Below, one piece after another: positions 8,691-17,662 of a stretch of DNA of 26,511 bases. The position numbers and the translations under genes are program-made. This DNA is from Azolla pinnata (Eukaryota > Streptophyta > Polypodiopsida > Salviniales > Salviniaceae). Where the stretch lies: contig JBBBWG010006447.1 in the NCBI GenBank assembly GCA_037176905.1, positions 1 to 26,511 on the forward strand, read 5' to 3'. A model generated the notes under the pieces. It made no database searches. It had not been told where the DNA came from and was given only the letters and a program-made list of their open reading frames with translations. Each line of letters starts with the position of its first letter. Position 1 is the first letter of the stretch.

Positions 8691-9171
8691 AATCCTTTGT
8701 ATATGTAAACAAACATGCAAATTCATGTAATTATACATACTCTCATGCATATTTATGTGTGCTAACTAATATATCTGCCTATTGATCCATATATGGCCAT
8801 GATTAATGTATATTCTCTTATTAATTTGCATATACTAGCATATTGAACGTCATCAGTGTAGATACATGTAGATCCACTTGTTGATCAACCATACACGCAT
8901 ATTCTTCTATGTTTGTACAAGGCTGATACATAATTGCCTGTTAGTATATCTACACATACACATTTTGGTAAACGTTTCTATATTTTATGGGTATTAACAC
9001 GTATATGTAATTTCTTATGAACATGTGGATATATACATCTATATTTCTATGTGCTTTGCAAATTGCATTGATATACTCCATTTTAGATTACAATAAATAT
9101 ATATGAACCTGATTTACAACATAAGTATATCTTAGAGCAATTGTTTATACCCCTAATTTGCCTGAAATGAA
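8691..9171. repeat. Degenerate TATGCAT-type AT-rich DNA
   Basis: The words TATATGCATA, ACATATT and CCATATATGG suggest a highly diverged minisatellite. I see no coding frame or RNA gene. Confidence 0.5.
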
Positions 9172-9713
9172 CTAAAATGAGAGATTATCACGCTTGTTGC
9201 GGTAATTACGCGGATAGGTCACGGCAAATTCGCTGCCAACTCGCGGCAATAGGTGCTGCAAACTCGCGGCAACACTTGCTTCAATACTCGCGGCAATCGA
9301 GCGGTGAAAATCAATTTCGCGGTAATCTCTCCAGCAAAATTCGCGGAAAAAGTCCCGGGTATACCTATGGTAATGTGACCGGAAAAAACTGCAGCAATCG
9401 ACGCGGCAAATTCGTGGGTAAGGCTGCGGAAAATTAAAAGTTTTGTGTGCGGCAATATGTCCGGCAAACCCTGCGTAAAACAACATGGCAAATTTGCAGA
9501 TTTTTCGTGTGTAAAATTGTTCGGCTAATCTCGCGGAAATATTTGCGTCAACTCTATCGGTAACCGAGCGGATATGGTCGCGGAAAAATTGTAGTTGGTG
9601 GTCGCGGCAAATGGGTGGATAATTATGCCGCAGAGGGTCTGGAAAAGGTCGTGAAAAATGTCCCGGTAAAATTGCCGCGGAGAGACTTTTTTCTTTGCCG
9701 CGACTTTGTAGTG
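9172..9713 (+). repeat. GCGGYAA array ending in a CACTA-like terminus
   Basis: Between 9195 and 9440 the units GCGGCAA, GCTGCAA, GCGGTAA and variants follow each other every 11-12 bp. Looser units continue to 9700. The array ends with GCCGCGACTTTGTAGTG at 9713. Its reverse complement begins CACTACAAAGTCGCGGC, the typical start of a plant CACTA (En/Spm) terminal inverted repeat. Dense ~12-bp subterminal repeats are also a CACTA hallmark. The partner terminus and a clear transposase were not found, so the call is tentative. Confidence 0.55.
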
Positions 9714-9716
9714 TAT

Positions 9717-9782
9717 GTTACAACAGACAACTGATATAAGTTCATTTGCAACTATGTTGCAACAGACAACATACATATATAG

Positions 9783-9823
<41 letters not shown>

Positions 9824-10084
9824 AATGTATAGATGAATATACATCTACGTATATATGCATATACAGATGAATATGATCTATCTTATCTTCATATACAAGT
9901 GAATATGAATGTATAATATTGATGAATATGTAGGTATGGTTGCTAGTAGAGATAAGTATGTTTGTATGTATGTATATATAGATAAATCGATGTATAGAAG
10001 AGGAGACAGACAAGTAAGAAGTGAAAATATCGTACATGAATAGTTATAGACAGGCATCTTGTATAAATAGGCAGTGAGGGCTTG
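9717..10084 (+). repeat. Conserved repeat block, copy 2, with (AT)n
   Basis: This begins with ACAACAGACAACTGATATAAG and TTGCAACTATGTTGCAACA and contains an (AT)15-like run at about 9788-9818. From 9851 it matches the block at 456-667. It joins directly to the GCGGYAA array at 10085. Reverse-orientation TATGCAT units lie at 9820-10010. Confidence 0.75.
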
Positions 10085-10520
10085 CATATAAGTGCAGTAA
10101 AGATCGCGTATATGCGCGCAACAATACCCGCGGAAATACTTGCGGTAAAATTCACGGTAAAATCGTGGTAACACTCGCGGTAAATTCGCGGTGAAAATTG
10201 CAGTAAAAATTACGGTAAATTCGTAGTAAAACTTGCGGTAATGGTCACAGTAAAAAATTCTGTCGCGGTAAAGCTCGTGCTAAAACTCGTGGCAAGGTCG
10301 CGGTAATGGTTGTGGCAAAGCTCGTGGTAAAACTCGTGGCAAGGTCACGGTAATGGTTATGGCAAAGCTCGTGGTAAAACTCTTGGCAAGGCCGCGGTAA
10401 TCGTCGCAACAAAATTTCACAGCAAAACAGAATGTCATTTGCCGTGAATTCTGCCGCGACTTTTCCTAAGCTTTTGCAAAAGGAATTTCGCGGCAAAAAT
10501 CACGGCAATACCTTGGAGTG
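10085..10520 (+). repeat. GCGGYAA array with 47-bp higher-order repeat and CACTA-like end
   Basis: From about 10150 to 10400 nearly every 11-12 bp carries a GYGGYAA word followed by ANNYTC. Four units form a 47-bp higher-order repeat (10300-10346 and 10347-10393), with a three-unit partial before it (10265-10299). The array ends GGCAATACCTTGGAGTG at 10520. Its reverse complement starts CACTCCAAGGTATTGCC, similar in its first 11 bases to the end at 9713 (CACTACAAAGT). Minus-strand open frames here are shadows of the repeat. Confidence 0.65.
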
Positions 10521-10644
10521 TAACTAGTAGTTCTTAAACAATATAAGGATTTTCTAAGTATTCTATGTTCTTAAACAATTTCCAACCTTGTATTGTTACT
10601 TAATGTAGGCCATTTTCCAGCCTGTACTATATAATGAGAAGTGG
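10521..10644. other. Spacer, nothing recognised
   Basis: This is a short AT-rich stretch with TAACTAGTAGTTC and TTCTTAAACAA repeated twice. No gene or element boundary was identified. Confidence 0.4.
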
Positions 10645-11080
10645 TACTTGATACCGTTGGCGTCACGTCACGTACAAAACCACTCTTTTACTCCTTGTTG
10701 CCAGAATTGGGGCTGGTAGATAATTCTGCCGATGTAGTTGTGCCGACTGACACAAATATGTCGGATCAAAGGGGCATATCGAAGGGGCATCACAACACTA
10801 CTATCCATAGTAGATAGTACAACAGCGGGTCTGGAACATGTTGTGGGATTGCTTAATAATGTTGAGAACATTGAAGTTGGGATATTTGATGATGGTGATA
10901 GTGATCAAGGTGATCAAGATCTAGTGAACGAATTAATATAACACCTATGTGTTTATAGATTTATGCATTGAGTTAGGGTCTGGGGACATGATTAATATCG
11001 ATAAAGATTCTAATATATTTTTTACCATCGATGTTGATCCGTTGTAAGTGCTTCTTATGTCGACCAAAACTCATGATATT
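10645..11080 (+). repeat. Unclassified coding repeat family, copy 2
   Basis: This copy has LLPELGLVDNSADVVVPTDT at about 10690-10755 and VGLLNNVENIEVGIFDDGDS then DQGDQDLVNELI (stop) at about 10849-10941. LCIELGSGDMINIDKDSNIF then FTIDVDPL (stop) follows at about 10960-11046. The frames are not continuous, so the copy is broken. The last segment matches copy 1 residue for residue in most places, which argues that the family once encoded a protein ending there. Function unknown. Confidence 0.6.
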
Positions 11081-11159
11081 ATTGACGTTGATTGATCTAT
11101 GCTTGTATACATATAATAAAATTTGCAACATTTTGTATACATATGTGTGGTATAGTTGT

Positions 11160-11330
11160 GTCTATGATCCGGAAAAGTTGCAACAAAGTCACGTCTACTA
11201 CGCGTCAAAATCATGGTAAATTACACGTCAACATTTGCATCAATATTCCCGCCAAAATGCGCGTCTATATCGCATCAACAACGTGGTAAACGGTACAGTA
11301 ACACTCACGGAAAATTGGGATATTTACTGC
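11160..11330 (+). repeat. Degenerate CGTCAA/GCGGTAA motif array
   Basis: Words such as TTGCAACAAAGTC, CGCGTCAAAATC, CACGTCAACATTTGC and ACGTGGTAAACGG recur at ~12-bp spacing. This is a diverged version of the GCGGYAA arrays. Confidence 0.5.
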
Positions 11331-11339
11331 AAGTTTTGT

Positions 11340-11470
11340 CATGTCCTTGCTGCCACATATATGCCGTGTTTACTACATATTTTGCCATGTTCTTGTTGCA
11401 ACATTATGCTCTGTTTACTACATATTTTGGCGCATTCTTGCTGCAACATATATGCTTTGTTTAATGCAAC
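11340..11470 (+). repeat. ~46-bp tandem repeat, three units
   Basis: Units start at 11340, 11386 and 11431. Each has CATGTYCTTGYTGCMACAT or a close form, then ATGCYYTGTTTACTACATA. The third unit is truncated. Confidence 0.75.
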
Positions 11471-11479
11471 ATACCGGCA

Positions 11480-11757
11480 AGTTAGAAACTATTAACCTAT
11501 ATTCACTTATATATGCTGACATACATGCATACATTCTTTCATGCATTTTTATATATATGCATATTTGTCTCTATATGAACATGTTTGATGTATATTTACT
11601 TGTAAAAGTTCATATACAAGCATATTCACTTGTATGTGCATACATACATGTAGATTCACCTATATATCCTCGCATAAATGCATATTCACCTATATATGTA
11701 CATGTCTGATGCATAATTTCATGTATATGCATAGAAACGTACGTATACTTGTAAATA
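11480..11757 (+). repeat. TATGCAT ~30-bp minisatellite, forward orientation
   Basis: Successive units begin ATGCATATTCACCTATATAT, ATGTAGATTCACCTATATAT and similar. This is the same family and orientation as 1870-2100. Confidence 0.65.
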
Positions 11758-11783
11758 CTTAGGGTTTAGGGTTTATGGTTTAG
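11758..11783 (+). repeat. Interstitial telomere-like repeat
   Basis: The run CTTAGGGTTTAGGGTTTATG followed by GTTTAG holds about three TTTAGGG units, one of them changed to TTTATGG. TTTAGGG is the usual plant telomere unit. At this length it is an internal telomere-like island, not a chromosome end. Confidence 0.8.
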
Positions 11784-11820
11784 ACGTGACTATGCTGCAT
11801 AATAATTTAGACAAGAATCA

Positions 11821-11910
11821 TTTTTCTCCTTAATGATAATATCTAGATAATTTTTCTCCTTAATGATCATATTCAAATGATTTTTCTCCTTAGTGATTAT
11901 ATCCAGATCA
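11821..11910 (+). repeat. 30-bp tandem repeat, three units
   Basis: Units at 11821, 11851 and 11881 each start TTTTTCTCCTTARTGAT. The period is exactly 30 bp with a few substitutions per unit. It follows the telomere-like island after about 40 bp. Confidence 0.85.
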
Positions 11911-12420
11911 ATTTCTTTTGTAAATGCTCAAATATAAGCATATTTACCTGTATATGCATGCGTACATGAAGATTCACCTGTATATCCATGTATAAATGCA
12001 TATTCAGCTATATATGTATATGTTTGATGCATATTCGCATGTATGTCTAGAGATACAGGGTGATTTGCAGCTATGTCGCAGTAAACATAGCGTCTATGTT
12101 GCAACAATGGAAAAATGTGTAGTAAATATCCCATTTTGCTGCAAATTTGTTGCGAAGTTTGTTGCTTGTTTTACCACGTCGTTGATGATGTGGCCTAGAG
12201 GTGATTGACGCTCATTTTACCATGACTTTGACGTGTAGTAGACATGATTGTTATTGCTAATTTTCTACAATTTAGACGTGACTATAATGCAACGTCTTTG
12301 CTGCATCATAGATGCGACTATATTGCAAATATATATACAAATGAAGAAAAATTTAATTATATGTATACATGTATGTATGCAAGCATAGAATCAGCATCAA
12401 TATGTATCATTAGAGTATTG
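11911..12420. repeat. Minisatellite tail and degenerate repeat DNA
   Basis: TATGCAT units continue to about 12050. GATTTGCAGCTATGTCGCAG (the recurrent block word) follows at about 12061, then CGTCTATG and TTGCAACAA type words. From 12240 to 12420 I see only AT-rich DNA. Confidence 0.5.
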
Positions 12421-12880
12421 TCATTATTATTTCTAGTCAGCATAACCATCAATTACAAGGAACAGAACAATATTGATTAGGAGATTACCATCTTCATCGA
12501 TATGAATCATGTCCTCAAACCATAACTGAATGCATAACTCTAAGGATGCATCAGTGTTGGATCCTGATCAGCTTGATCACTGTTAACATCATTAAATATT
12601 CTAGTTTCAACGTTGTCGACACCATCGAGCAATCGCCCACGCTCGCTAATGATTGGATATGTATTGACAATAACATCTTACGGATTTGCTATTGTATTTG
12701 CTATCAATGGTAGTACTATCCCGTCTTGCTAATCAAACATAATTGTGTGTTCAGCCGGCACATCTCATTGGTGCCACAGGTCATATAAACAGGTTTTGAA
12801 CCCACGGTCTTGTTTGAAACACCCATTGTTGTAACCGATTGATCAAACACAATGTCAGGATGTAACTACCAACATACATA
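12421..12880 (-). repeat. Unclassified coding repeat family, copy 3 (inverted)
   Basis: The minus strand reads RLLDGVDNVETRIFNDVNSD followed by QADQDPTLMHP (about 12540-12640). LCIQLWFEDMIHIDEDGNLL then INIVLFLVIDGYAD and a stop follow (about 12435-12530). Both parts align with copies 1 and 2. A B-box-like GGTTCAAAACC is at about 12792-12802 (minus). Stops interrupt the upstream frame. Copies 2 and 3 face each other across the minisatellite at 11480-12050. Confidence 0.6.
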
Positions 12881-12998
12881 TATGTAATATTGCATTTAGA
12901 TGTTCACCTTGATCCCAATCACAGTGAACAACACCAGTTACGCAATAAATAGTCAAGCTTCATCTATCTTCTTCCCAGTTATCTTCTCTGCTTTGGCG

Positions 12999-13085
12999 TA
13001 GCTCTGCCGACTCTTCTGTCTCAGTCTTAGCTCTGTCTAGTCTTCTTTCTCTATCTTAGCTCTGTCGACTCTTCTGCCTCTGTCC
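12999..13085 (+). repeat. ~29-bp tandem repeat in gypsy D leader
   Basis: Three units start at 12999, 13027 and 13057, each TAGCTCTGYCGACTCTTCTG or a close variant (the middle unit has TCTAG in place of CCGAC). They lie in the CT-rich part between the LTR-derived sequence and gag. No clear primer-binding site was located; TTTGGCG at 12993 is a weak candidate. Confidence 0.75.
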
Positions 13086-13124
13086 GTGACAGTTTATTCA
13101 CCTTCGCGTTTCCCAAGCCTCATC

Positions 13125-14090
13125 ATGTCGGATTCTACCAAGAGATTTAATCAGATTATGGAAGCCATGCATCAACTTCAAATTGAGAATAACGACCTTC
13201 GGCAGTCGCTACGAAAGCTTCAAGGTGGAATGCCAATGGAACTCGAGGAAGAAAAAACCAACGCTCTGCCAAGATCAGCAAATCTTTCCCCTGTAGCGTT
13301 TGCTTCCTCATCAACCCTTTCTCCGACCCCTGTTCATCCCATTACAAGCTTGGTGCCCAAGGTCAGTTTGCTTGACAAGTTCGATGGCACGAGGGCGCGC
13401 TTTTGAGGATTCATAAATCAGATAAAGCTTATTGTCCAGCTACAACCTCAACGATATTCGGATGACTTTTGTCAAGTTGGTCTCGTTGGGACCCTCCTCT
13501 CAGGAGCTAGGCACGCGTGGTTCGCACCATTAGTTAAAATATCATCACCACTCACACAACTTTCCTGCCTTTTTGGCAGAGTTCGAAGCAAGATTTGGAG
13601 ATACGGACGATGCCAAATAGATATCACCAAACTTTATTCATTACATCATGGTATGCGTCTGGTGTCCGTCTATGCTTCTGAATTCCGACAACTAGCATGT
13701 GATGTTCAGTTGGATGACCAAGCGCTCTACGACCATTCGTCGGGGCCTTCGAAGCGATGTTAAAAATGTACTACTCAACTTCCTAGAGCCTACTTCTTTG
13801 TTGCAAGCCATCACGCAAGCAGTCAGTTATGACAATCGGCTTTTTGAGCTTCGTCAAGAGGAGCGAGTGGCATCAAGGTGGCAACCGAGTTCGAGAATCT
13901 TTTCGACAACATCGTCCAATGACCTGGTACCAATGGAAATTGACCGAGCTCGAACCCCACTCACCGAGGCTGAAAGGAGGTTTCGACGAACCAATGGGCT
14001 TCGTTTCTACCTAGTAAACAATGGTCGGCAACAATTTGCTATGACTAGACGGCCCCAACAGTTTAAAAACGACGGTGTCCAACTACAGTA
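13125..14090 (+). pseudogene. Gypsy D gag, broken
   Basis: The start is the ATG at 13125 (MSDSTKRFNQIMEAMHQLQI), preferred because an upstream open frame begins only with GTG. An N-terminal coiled-coil-like stretch is followed by the gag core: VSLLDKFDGTRARF, a TGA stop at 13404-13406 probably from CGA, then GFINQIKLIVQLQPQ and GTLLSGARHAWFAPL. The frame is lost near 13540-13690 and resumes with RRGLRSDVKNVLLNF. The C-terminal zinc-knuckle position reads GLRFYLVNNGRQQFAMTRRP. Spacing fits C-X2-C-X4-H-X4-C, but all four ligands are replaced (R, L, R, M). It cannot package RNA normally. Confidence 0.85.
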
Positions 14091-14149
14091 GGAGGGAGCC
14101 ATGCGGTGAGACAACGCCAATTCATGTCACTCCCAAAGTTCCGAAGATG

Positions 14150-14610
14150 ATTTTTCCTTCCTGGTAAGCATTCATTGCAAGGCAAGTTGAATTGAGTATT
14201 TAGCACTTCTCGATTCTGGGGCAACCACATGTTTTATGGATGAAAAGTTAGTCCATAAGCGCAACTTTCTAGTTGTTCAGTTGTCTAAGCCAATTTCAGT
14301 AGAAGCTGTTGATGGGCGTATTCTTTCCTCGGGTGCAGTTATAGAAACCATTGGCCCACTCCTCTTCCAGCTCGGGGATCACCGAGAGGTCCTGCACTTC
14401 TACATCATTGCTTCATCCTTACACCCAATCATACTTGGTTTGTCATGGCTGAAGGCACATAATCCAACTATCGATTGGTGCAACCACTCAATTACTTTAA
14501 ATCACAACCTTGCTTGGAGATTTCAGGAAAATGGGCCGACTTGGTTTTTGACGATCAACTCTCTATTCGAGGGGGACACAACTCCAAGGTGGCTAGTCTG
14601 GTCCCAGTCC
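14150..14610 (+). pseudogene. Gypsy D aspartic protease
   Basis: LALLDSGATTCFMDEKLV shows the retropepsin active site DSGAT at 14212-14226, intact. SVEAVDGRILSSGAVIETIG follows, then HFYIIASSLHPIILGLSWLK, which includes the ILGLSWL motif typical of gypsy proteases. It is open for about 125 residues past the ATG at 14236, but a TGA at 14188-14190 separates it from gag. In an intact element this would be part of a Gag-Pol polyprotein, so the ATG at 14236 is not a true start. Confidence 0.85.
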
Positions 14611-15480
14611 TAGTGAAGGCAACCTACTGCCGTCGAAGTATGAGGACTTTCAGGACGTGTTCGAGAAAAAGAATGCGGATCGCTTGCCCCAACATAGACC
14701 TCATGACTGTTCAATCGACTTGCAAGAAGGTGCCAGTCCCCCCTTTGGCCTAATTTATGGGTTGTCTAAACTAGAGCTTCAGGCGCTTTGGACTTATCTC
14801 GATGAGAACCTGGAAAAGGAATTAATTCAACCTTCCAAATTGCCAACAGGAGATCCAATACTTTTCGTGAAGAAGAAAGAAGGTTCCCTACATCTCTATG
14901 CAACTATCGGGGTCTAAACAAGATTAAAATTCGTTACTGCTACCGATTACCTCTCATCTGAGAGCTATTGGATCAACTCCGAATTGTGACTCTTCTCTAA
15001 GATCGACCTTCGGGGAGCATACAATTTGGTGCGGATCAAACCTGGCAATGAATGGAAAACTGCCTTTCGGACATGCTATGGTCATTTCGAGTATATGGTA
15101 ATGTCGTTTGGCCTCACTAATGCTTCTACAGTGTTTCAACATATGATGAATGACATCTTCCGGGAATATCTAGATCACTTTGTTGTGATATATCTTGATG
15201 ACATCTTGGTCCTCTCTTTGGATATTACAGAACATACTCCCCATGTCCGGTTAGTTCTCGCTAAACTTTGAGAACATGGACTCTATGCCAAACATGAAAG
15301 GTGTGAATCTGATCGTGCTTCTGTGGAGTTCCTTGGGTATGTTATCTCACCATAGGGAATCACAATGGACACGCGGAAGGTTAAGACTATCTGAGAGTGG
15401 ACCGTTCCAACTCGATTATGTGCAATCTTTCTCGGTTTCGCCAATTTTTATCGGCACTTCATCAAAGGCTTTTCAGTGAT
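14610..15480 (+). pseudogene. Gypsy D reverse transcriptase
   Basis: Peptides in order are LPSKYEDFQDVFEKKNADRL, DCSIDLQEGASPPFG, DPILFVKKKEGSLHLYA and a frameshift at about 14900. Next come [40 protein letters not shown] and [20 protein letters not shown], whose YLDD is the catalytic Asp pair, intact at about 15191-15202. EFLGYVIS, a stop and GITMDTRKVKT end the domain. The TGA at about 15269 and shifts elsewhere break it into three frames. By homology the enzyme copied element RNA into DNA. Confidence 0.9.
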
Positions 15481-15730
15481 TGCACGGCCTCTCATTTCTC
15501 TTACCCCCTAAGGAAGCTCCATTCGAATGGACAACAGAAGCCTATGTCAAGCAGTCCTAGAGTTTGTTAAAGCCCGACCAATTCCAAAACTTCGCAACTT
15601 GCTTGCTCCGGGATGACTCTTTGCTCCAGCAAATAGCAAGAGCTACTATGACTAACAAGTTCGGGACAGAGGTCAAGGCAAGTATCGCAAACCCTTCTCA
15701 TGAACCTGAAAGGTCAAATGTAGGTCAAAT
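15481..15730 (+). pseudogene. Gypsy D RNase H remnant, internally deleted
   Basis: EAPFEWTTEA marks the start of the connection to RNase H. It is joined almost at once to AYVKQS and DDSLLQQIARATMTNKFG. In the related fragment at 3480-4865 (minus) those last peptides lie after the full RNase H domain (MDASNFAIG, DKELPAIIA, TDHKNL). Gypsy D therefore lost the RNase H catalytic part in a deletion of several hundred bases. Confidence 0.75.
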
Positions 15731-16800
15731 GTAGGTCATTTTACATTTCGGGACAACATTTTGTTTCGAGATAATCATTTGTATGTCCCAGATGGGCCGT
15801 GTCGGACGAAGGTGCTCCAGGAGTGTCAAGGTGATCCGTTGGCTAGTCATTTTGGGGTTATAAAAACCGTGGAGTTAGTGTCTTGCCGGTATTGGTGGCC
15901 ACAACCATGGAAATTGGTCAAAGAGTGCATCAAATCTTGCGACACATGAGCTCGGTCCAAGGCCGTTTATCATCGACCATATGGCCTCCTTCAACTACTC
16001 CCAGTTCCCAACCGACCTTGGGTATCTTTCTCCATGGATTTCATCACTGATCTTCTTATTGTTGGTGGCTACGACTCGGTGTTAGTCATGGTCGACCGCT
16101 TCACAAAGATGGCCCATTTTGTTCCTTGTGCCAAAACCATCTCCTGAGAGGAAACAACTGATTTGTTCTTCAAAAATGTGCTTCAACTACATGGACTCCC
16201 AGAAGATATCACTTCTGATCGGGAACCAAAATTTATTTCTAATTTTCGGCGGCGCCTCCTACAAACTTTTGGTTGTACTGTTAATTTGTCTTCCGCCTAT
16301 TATTCATAAACCGATGGACAAACAGAGCGGGTTAACCAAATCCTGGAACAATACTTGCGGTGCACTCTTAGCTACCAGCAAGATGACTGGGTTGACCTTC
16401 TCCCACTGGCCGATTTCGCCTACAACAACTCATTACATGCGTCTACGGGTGTTATTCAATTTTTCGTCAACTACGGTCTGCACCCACTTTCTCCATATCT
16501 CTCCCCCTCTGACTCTGTCAATCATTCCATGGAGGACCAGGCACGTCTCCTAGAGGATGTGCATCGCGACCTGTCCTTGGAGCTTACTCTCGCAAGCGAA
16601 CGCTACGAGGTGCAAGTTGACTGTCTTTGCTTAGATACCCCACGGTTTGAGTTAGTTGACTTCGTTTGGCTTCTCTGTCGAAATATTAGCACTTGTCCTT
16701 GTTTGAAGCTAGATTTCAAGAAGTTAGGCCCTTTCCGAGTCATCGAGAAAATAGGGCACATGCCTGTCCGCTGAGAGCTATCATCCCACTTCCGTATTTA
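15730..16800 (+). pseudogene. Gypsy D integrase
   Basis: The zinc-binding N-terminus is LYVPDGPCRTKVLQECQ, SHFGVIKTVEL and CIKSCDT (about 15780-15947). DDE core: [10 protein letters not shown] (first Asp), [34 protein letters not shown] (second Asp), and TDGQTERVNQILEQYLRC (catalytic Glu, about 16312-16365). ADFAYNNSLHASTGVIQFF follows. The C-terminal tail LKLDFKKLGPFRVIEKIG is the GPF/Y region. Catalytic residues look intact, but stops (for example at 15948, 16145, 16309 and 16771) and shifts divide it. Normal role: insert element cDNA into the genome. Confidence 0.88.
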
Positions 16801-16932
16801 CAATGTACTTCATGTCTCTCTTCTTAAACCTTATCATCTCTCTGCTATCCCCACTCGACATGCTTCGCCTCCTCTACCCATCCAACTATTGACCGGCGAA
16901 GAGTACGAGGTCAACCAAATTCTTGACTCTCG
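16780..16932 (+). pseudogene. Gypsy D integrase tail and chromodomain start
   Basis: SSHFRIYNVLHVSLLKPYH leads into EYEVNQILDSR, the conserved first strand of a chromovirus chromodomain. The rest of the domain is absent because copia B inserted here; reading on gives LTR-derived residues. The apparent open frame past 16932 is therefore a chimera. Confidence 0.85.
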
Positions 16933-17249
16933 TCTCGAATACGGGCATCTAATGGTCGTGTTCACACTGTCCATAAGTGAACGGGCCATATTTGTAATAA
17001 ACCAAAAAGGCTTCATGGGGGTGTAAATACCAAGCTTGTATAGTCGTTCTAAGTTGGTTGCTCCAACTCTAGTGAATAGAAGTTCTATTCTTGTGCCTAT
17101 CTCTCTCTCTATAACTCTCTCTTGTACTGCCGCCGCCACTTCTCACTGCGTCAGATCTGATCTTCTCTTTGTTCTAATCTACCTCTTGACAGCTCCAACA
17201 TACTGCTGGAAGCTAGTACATTGTTCTGCCTGACGATCTCACCCCAACA
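16933..17249 (+). repeat. Copia B 5' LTR (317 bp)
   Basis: It begins TCTCGAATACGGGCATCTAA (family consensus TGTCG, so one base differs at the terminus) and ends ATCTCACCCCAACA next to the PBS. The first ~65 bp match the 3' LTR start at 26435 with few differences. The TATA region is degenerate (GGGTGTAAATACC) compared with copia A. A CT-rich segment with TATCTCTCTCTCTATAAC lies mid-LTR. Confidence 0.9.
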
Positions 17250-17251
17250 TT

Positions 17252-17263
17252 TGGTATCAGAGC
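17252..17263 (+). other. Copia B primer binding site
   Basis: TGGTATCAGAGC is an exact match to the common plant copia PBS for initiator tRNA-Met, two bases after the LTR end. Confidence 0.93.
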
Positions 17264-17662
17264 GCGGTTTCATCCGCTGCAGGCCGTCATCTGCTGCTAC
17301 TATCTTCCTGTTATATTCAGCTCAGTGTGGACGTCAAGAGCGTGTGGTTTAGAGAAGATTCAAGACAATTACGGCCATTCGTAACTTTCCGACTGGCGAC
17401 CAAAAGTTTGAGCTTTATGAGAGTTTTCAGCGACATCTCTCATTGTGCAACACATCATCATGTTCGCCTCAATATCACGGAGAGAACAGAAGATACGGAA
17501 TTGGATTTGGAGCAACCCACAGGGAGTTACGACCGTTTTACCGCAGTCTGCAGTAACCGCTCTATTGTGATCTAATCCGTGTAGTGTACGATTAGATCAC
17601 GATTCCGACAGTCATACTCTCTTTGACAGTGCTTTGTACACACTTGTGCTCATTCCGTGTAG
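17264..17662 (+). other. Copia B leader, shortened
   Basis: It matches the PBS-proximal leaders of A and C. It stops at CATTCCGTGTAGAAGTA, where several hundred bases of distal leader, including the ~100-bp repeat array and the gag N-terminus, have been deleted. A small open frame here (about 17327-17573) is also seen inverted in A, but with different breaks, so I treat it as noncoding leader. Confidence 0.7.

Larger units (their letters stand above)
12895..16932 (+). mobile_element. Gypsy D: Ty3/gypsy chromovirus, 3' end cut by copia B
   Basis: The order is a leader or partial 5' LTR (12902-13124), gag (13125-14090), protease (about 14150-14600), RT (about 14640-15420), an RNase H remnant, integrase (about 15730-16780) and the start of a chromodomain, EYEVNQILDSR (16900-16932). 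The chromodomain is severed by the LTR of copia B. The 5' LTR upstream of R is missing: the first match to LTR fragment 1350-1546 starts at TGTTCACCTTGATCCCAATC (12901). Domain order PR-RT-RH-IN-chromodomain is diagnostic of Ty3/gypsy chromoviruses. There are many stops and frameshifts. Confidence 0.9.

Noticed and set aside
10100-10440. CRISPR-like array of regular short repeats
   Set aside because: Units are 11-12 bp with no unique spacers, diverge gradually, and lie in a plant genome without cas genes.
8319-10496. Overlapping minus-strand frames rich in Leu, Pro and Arg
   Set aside because: They arise from the 12-bp GCGGYAA period; all frames are similarly open and no start or domain is supported.
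11758-11783. A true chromosome end
   Set aside because: Only about three units, flanked on both sides by ordinary repeat DNA.
16933-17033. Chromodomain continuing past 16932
   Set aside because: The open frame continues into residues encoded by the copia LTR, which matches LTRs at 7512-7856 and 26435.
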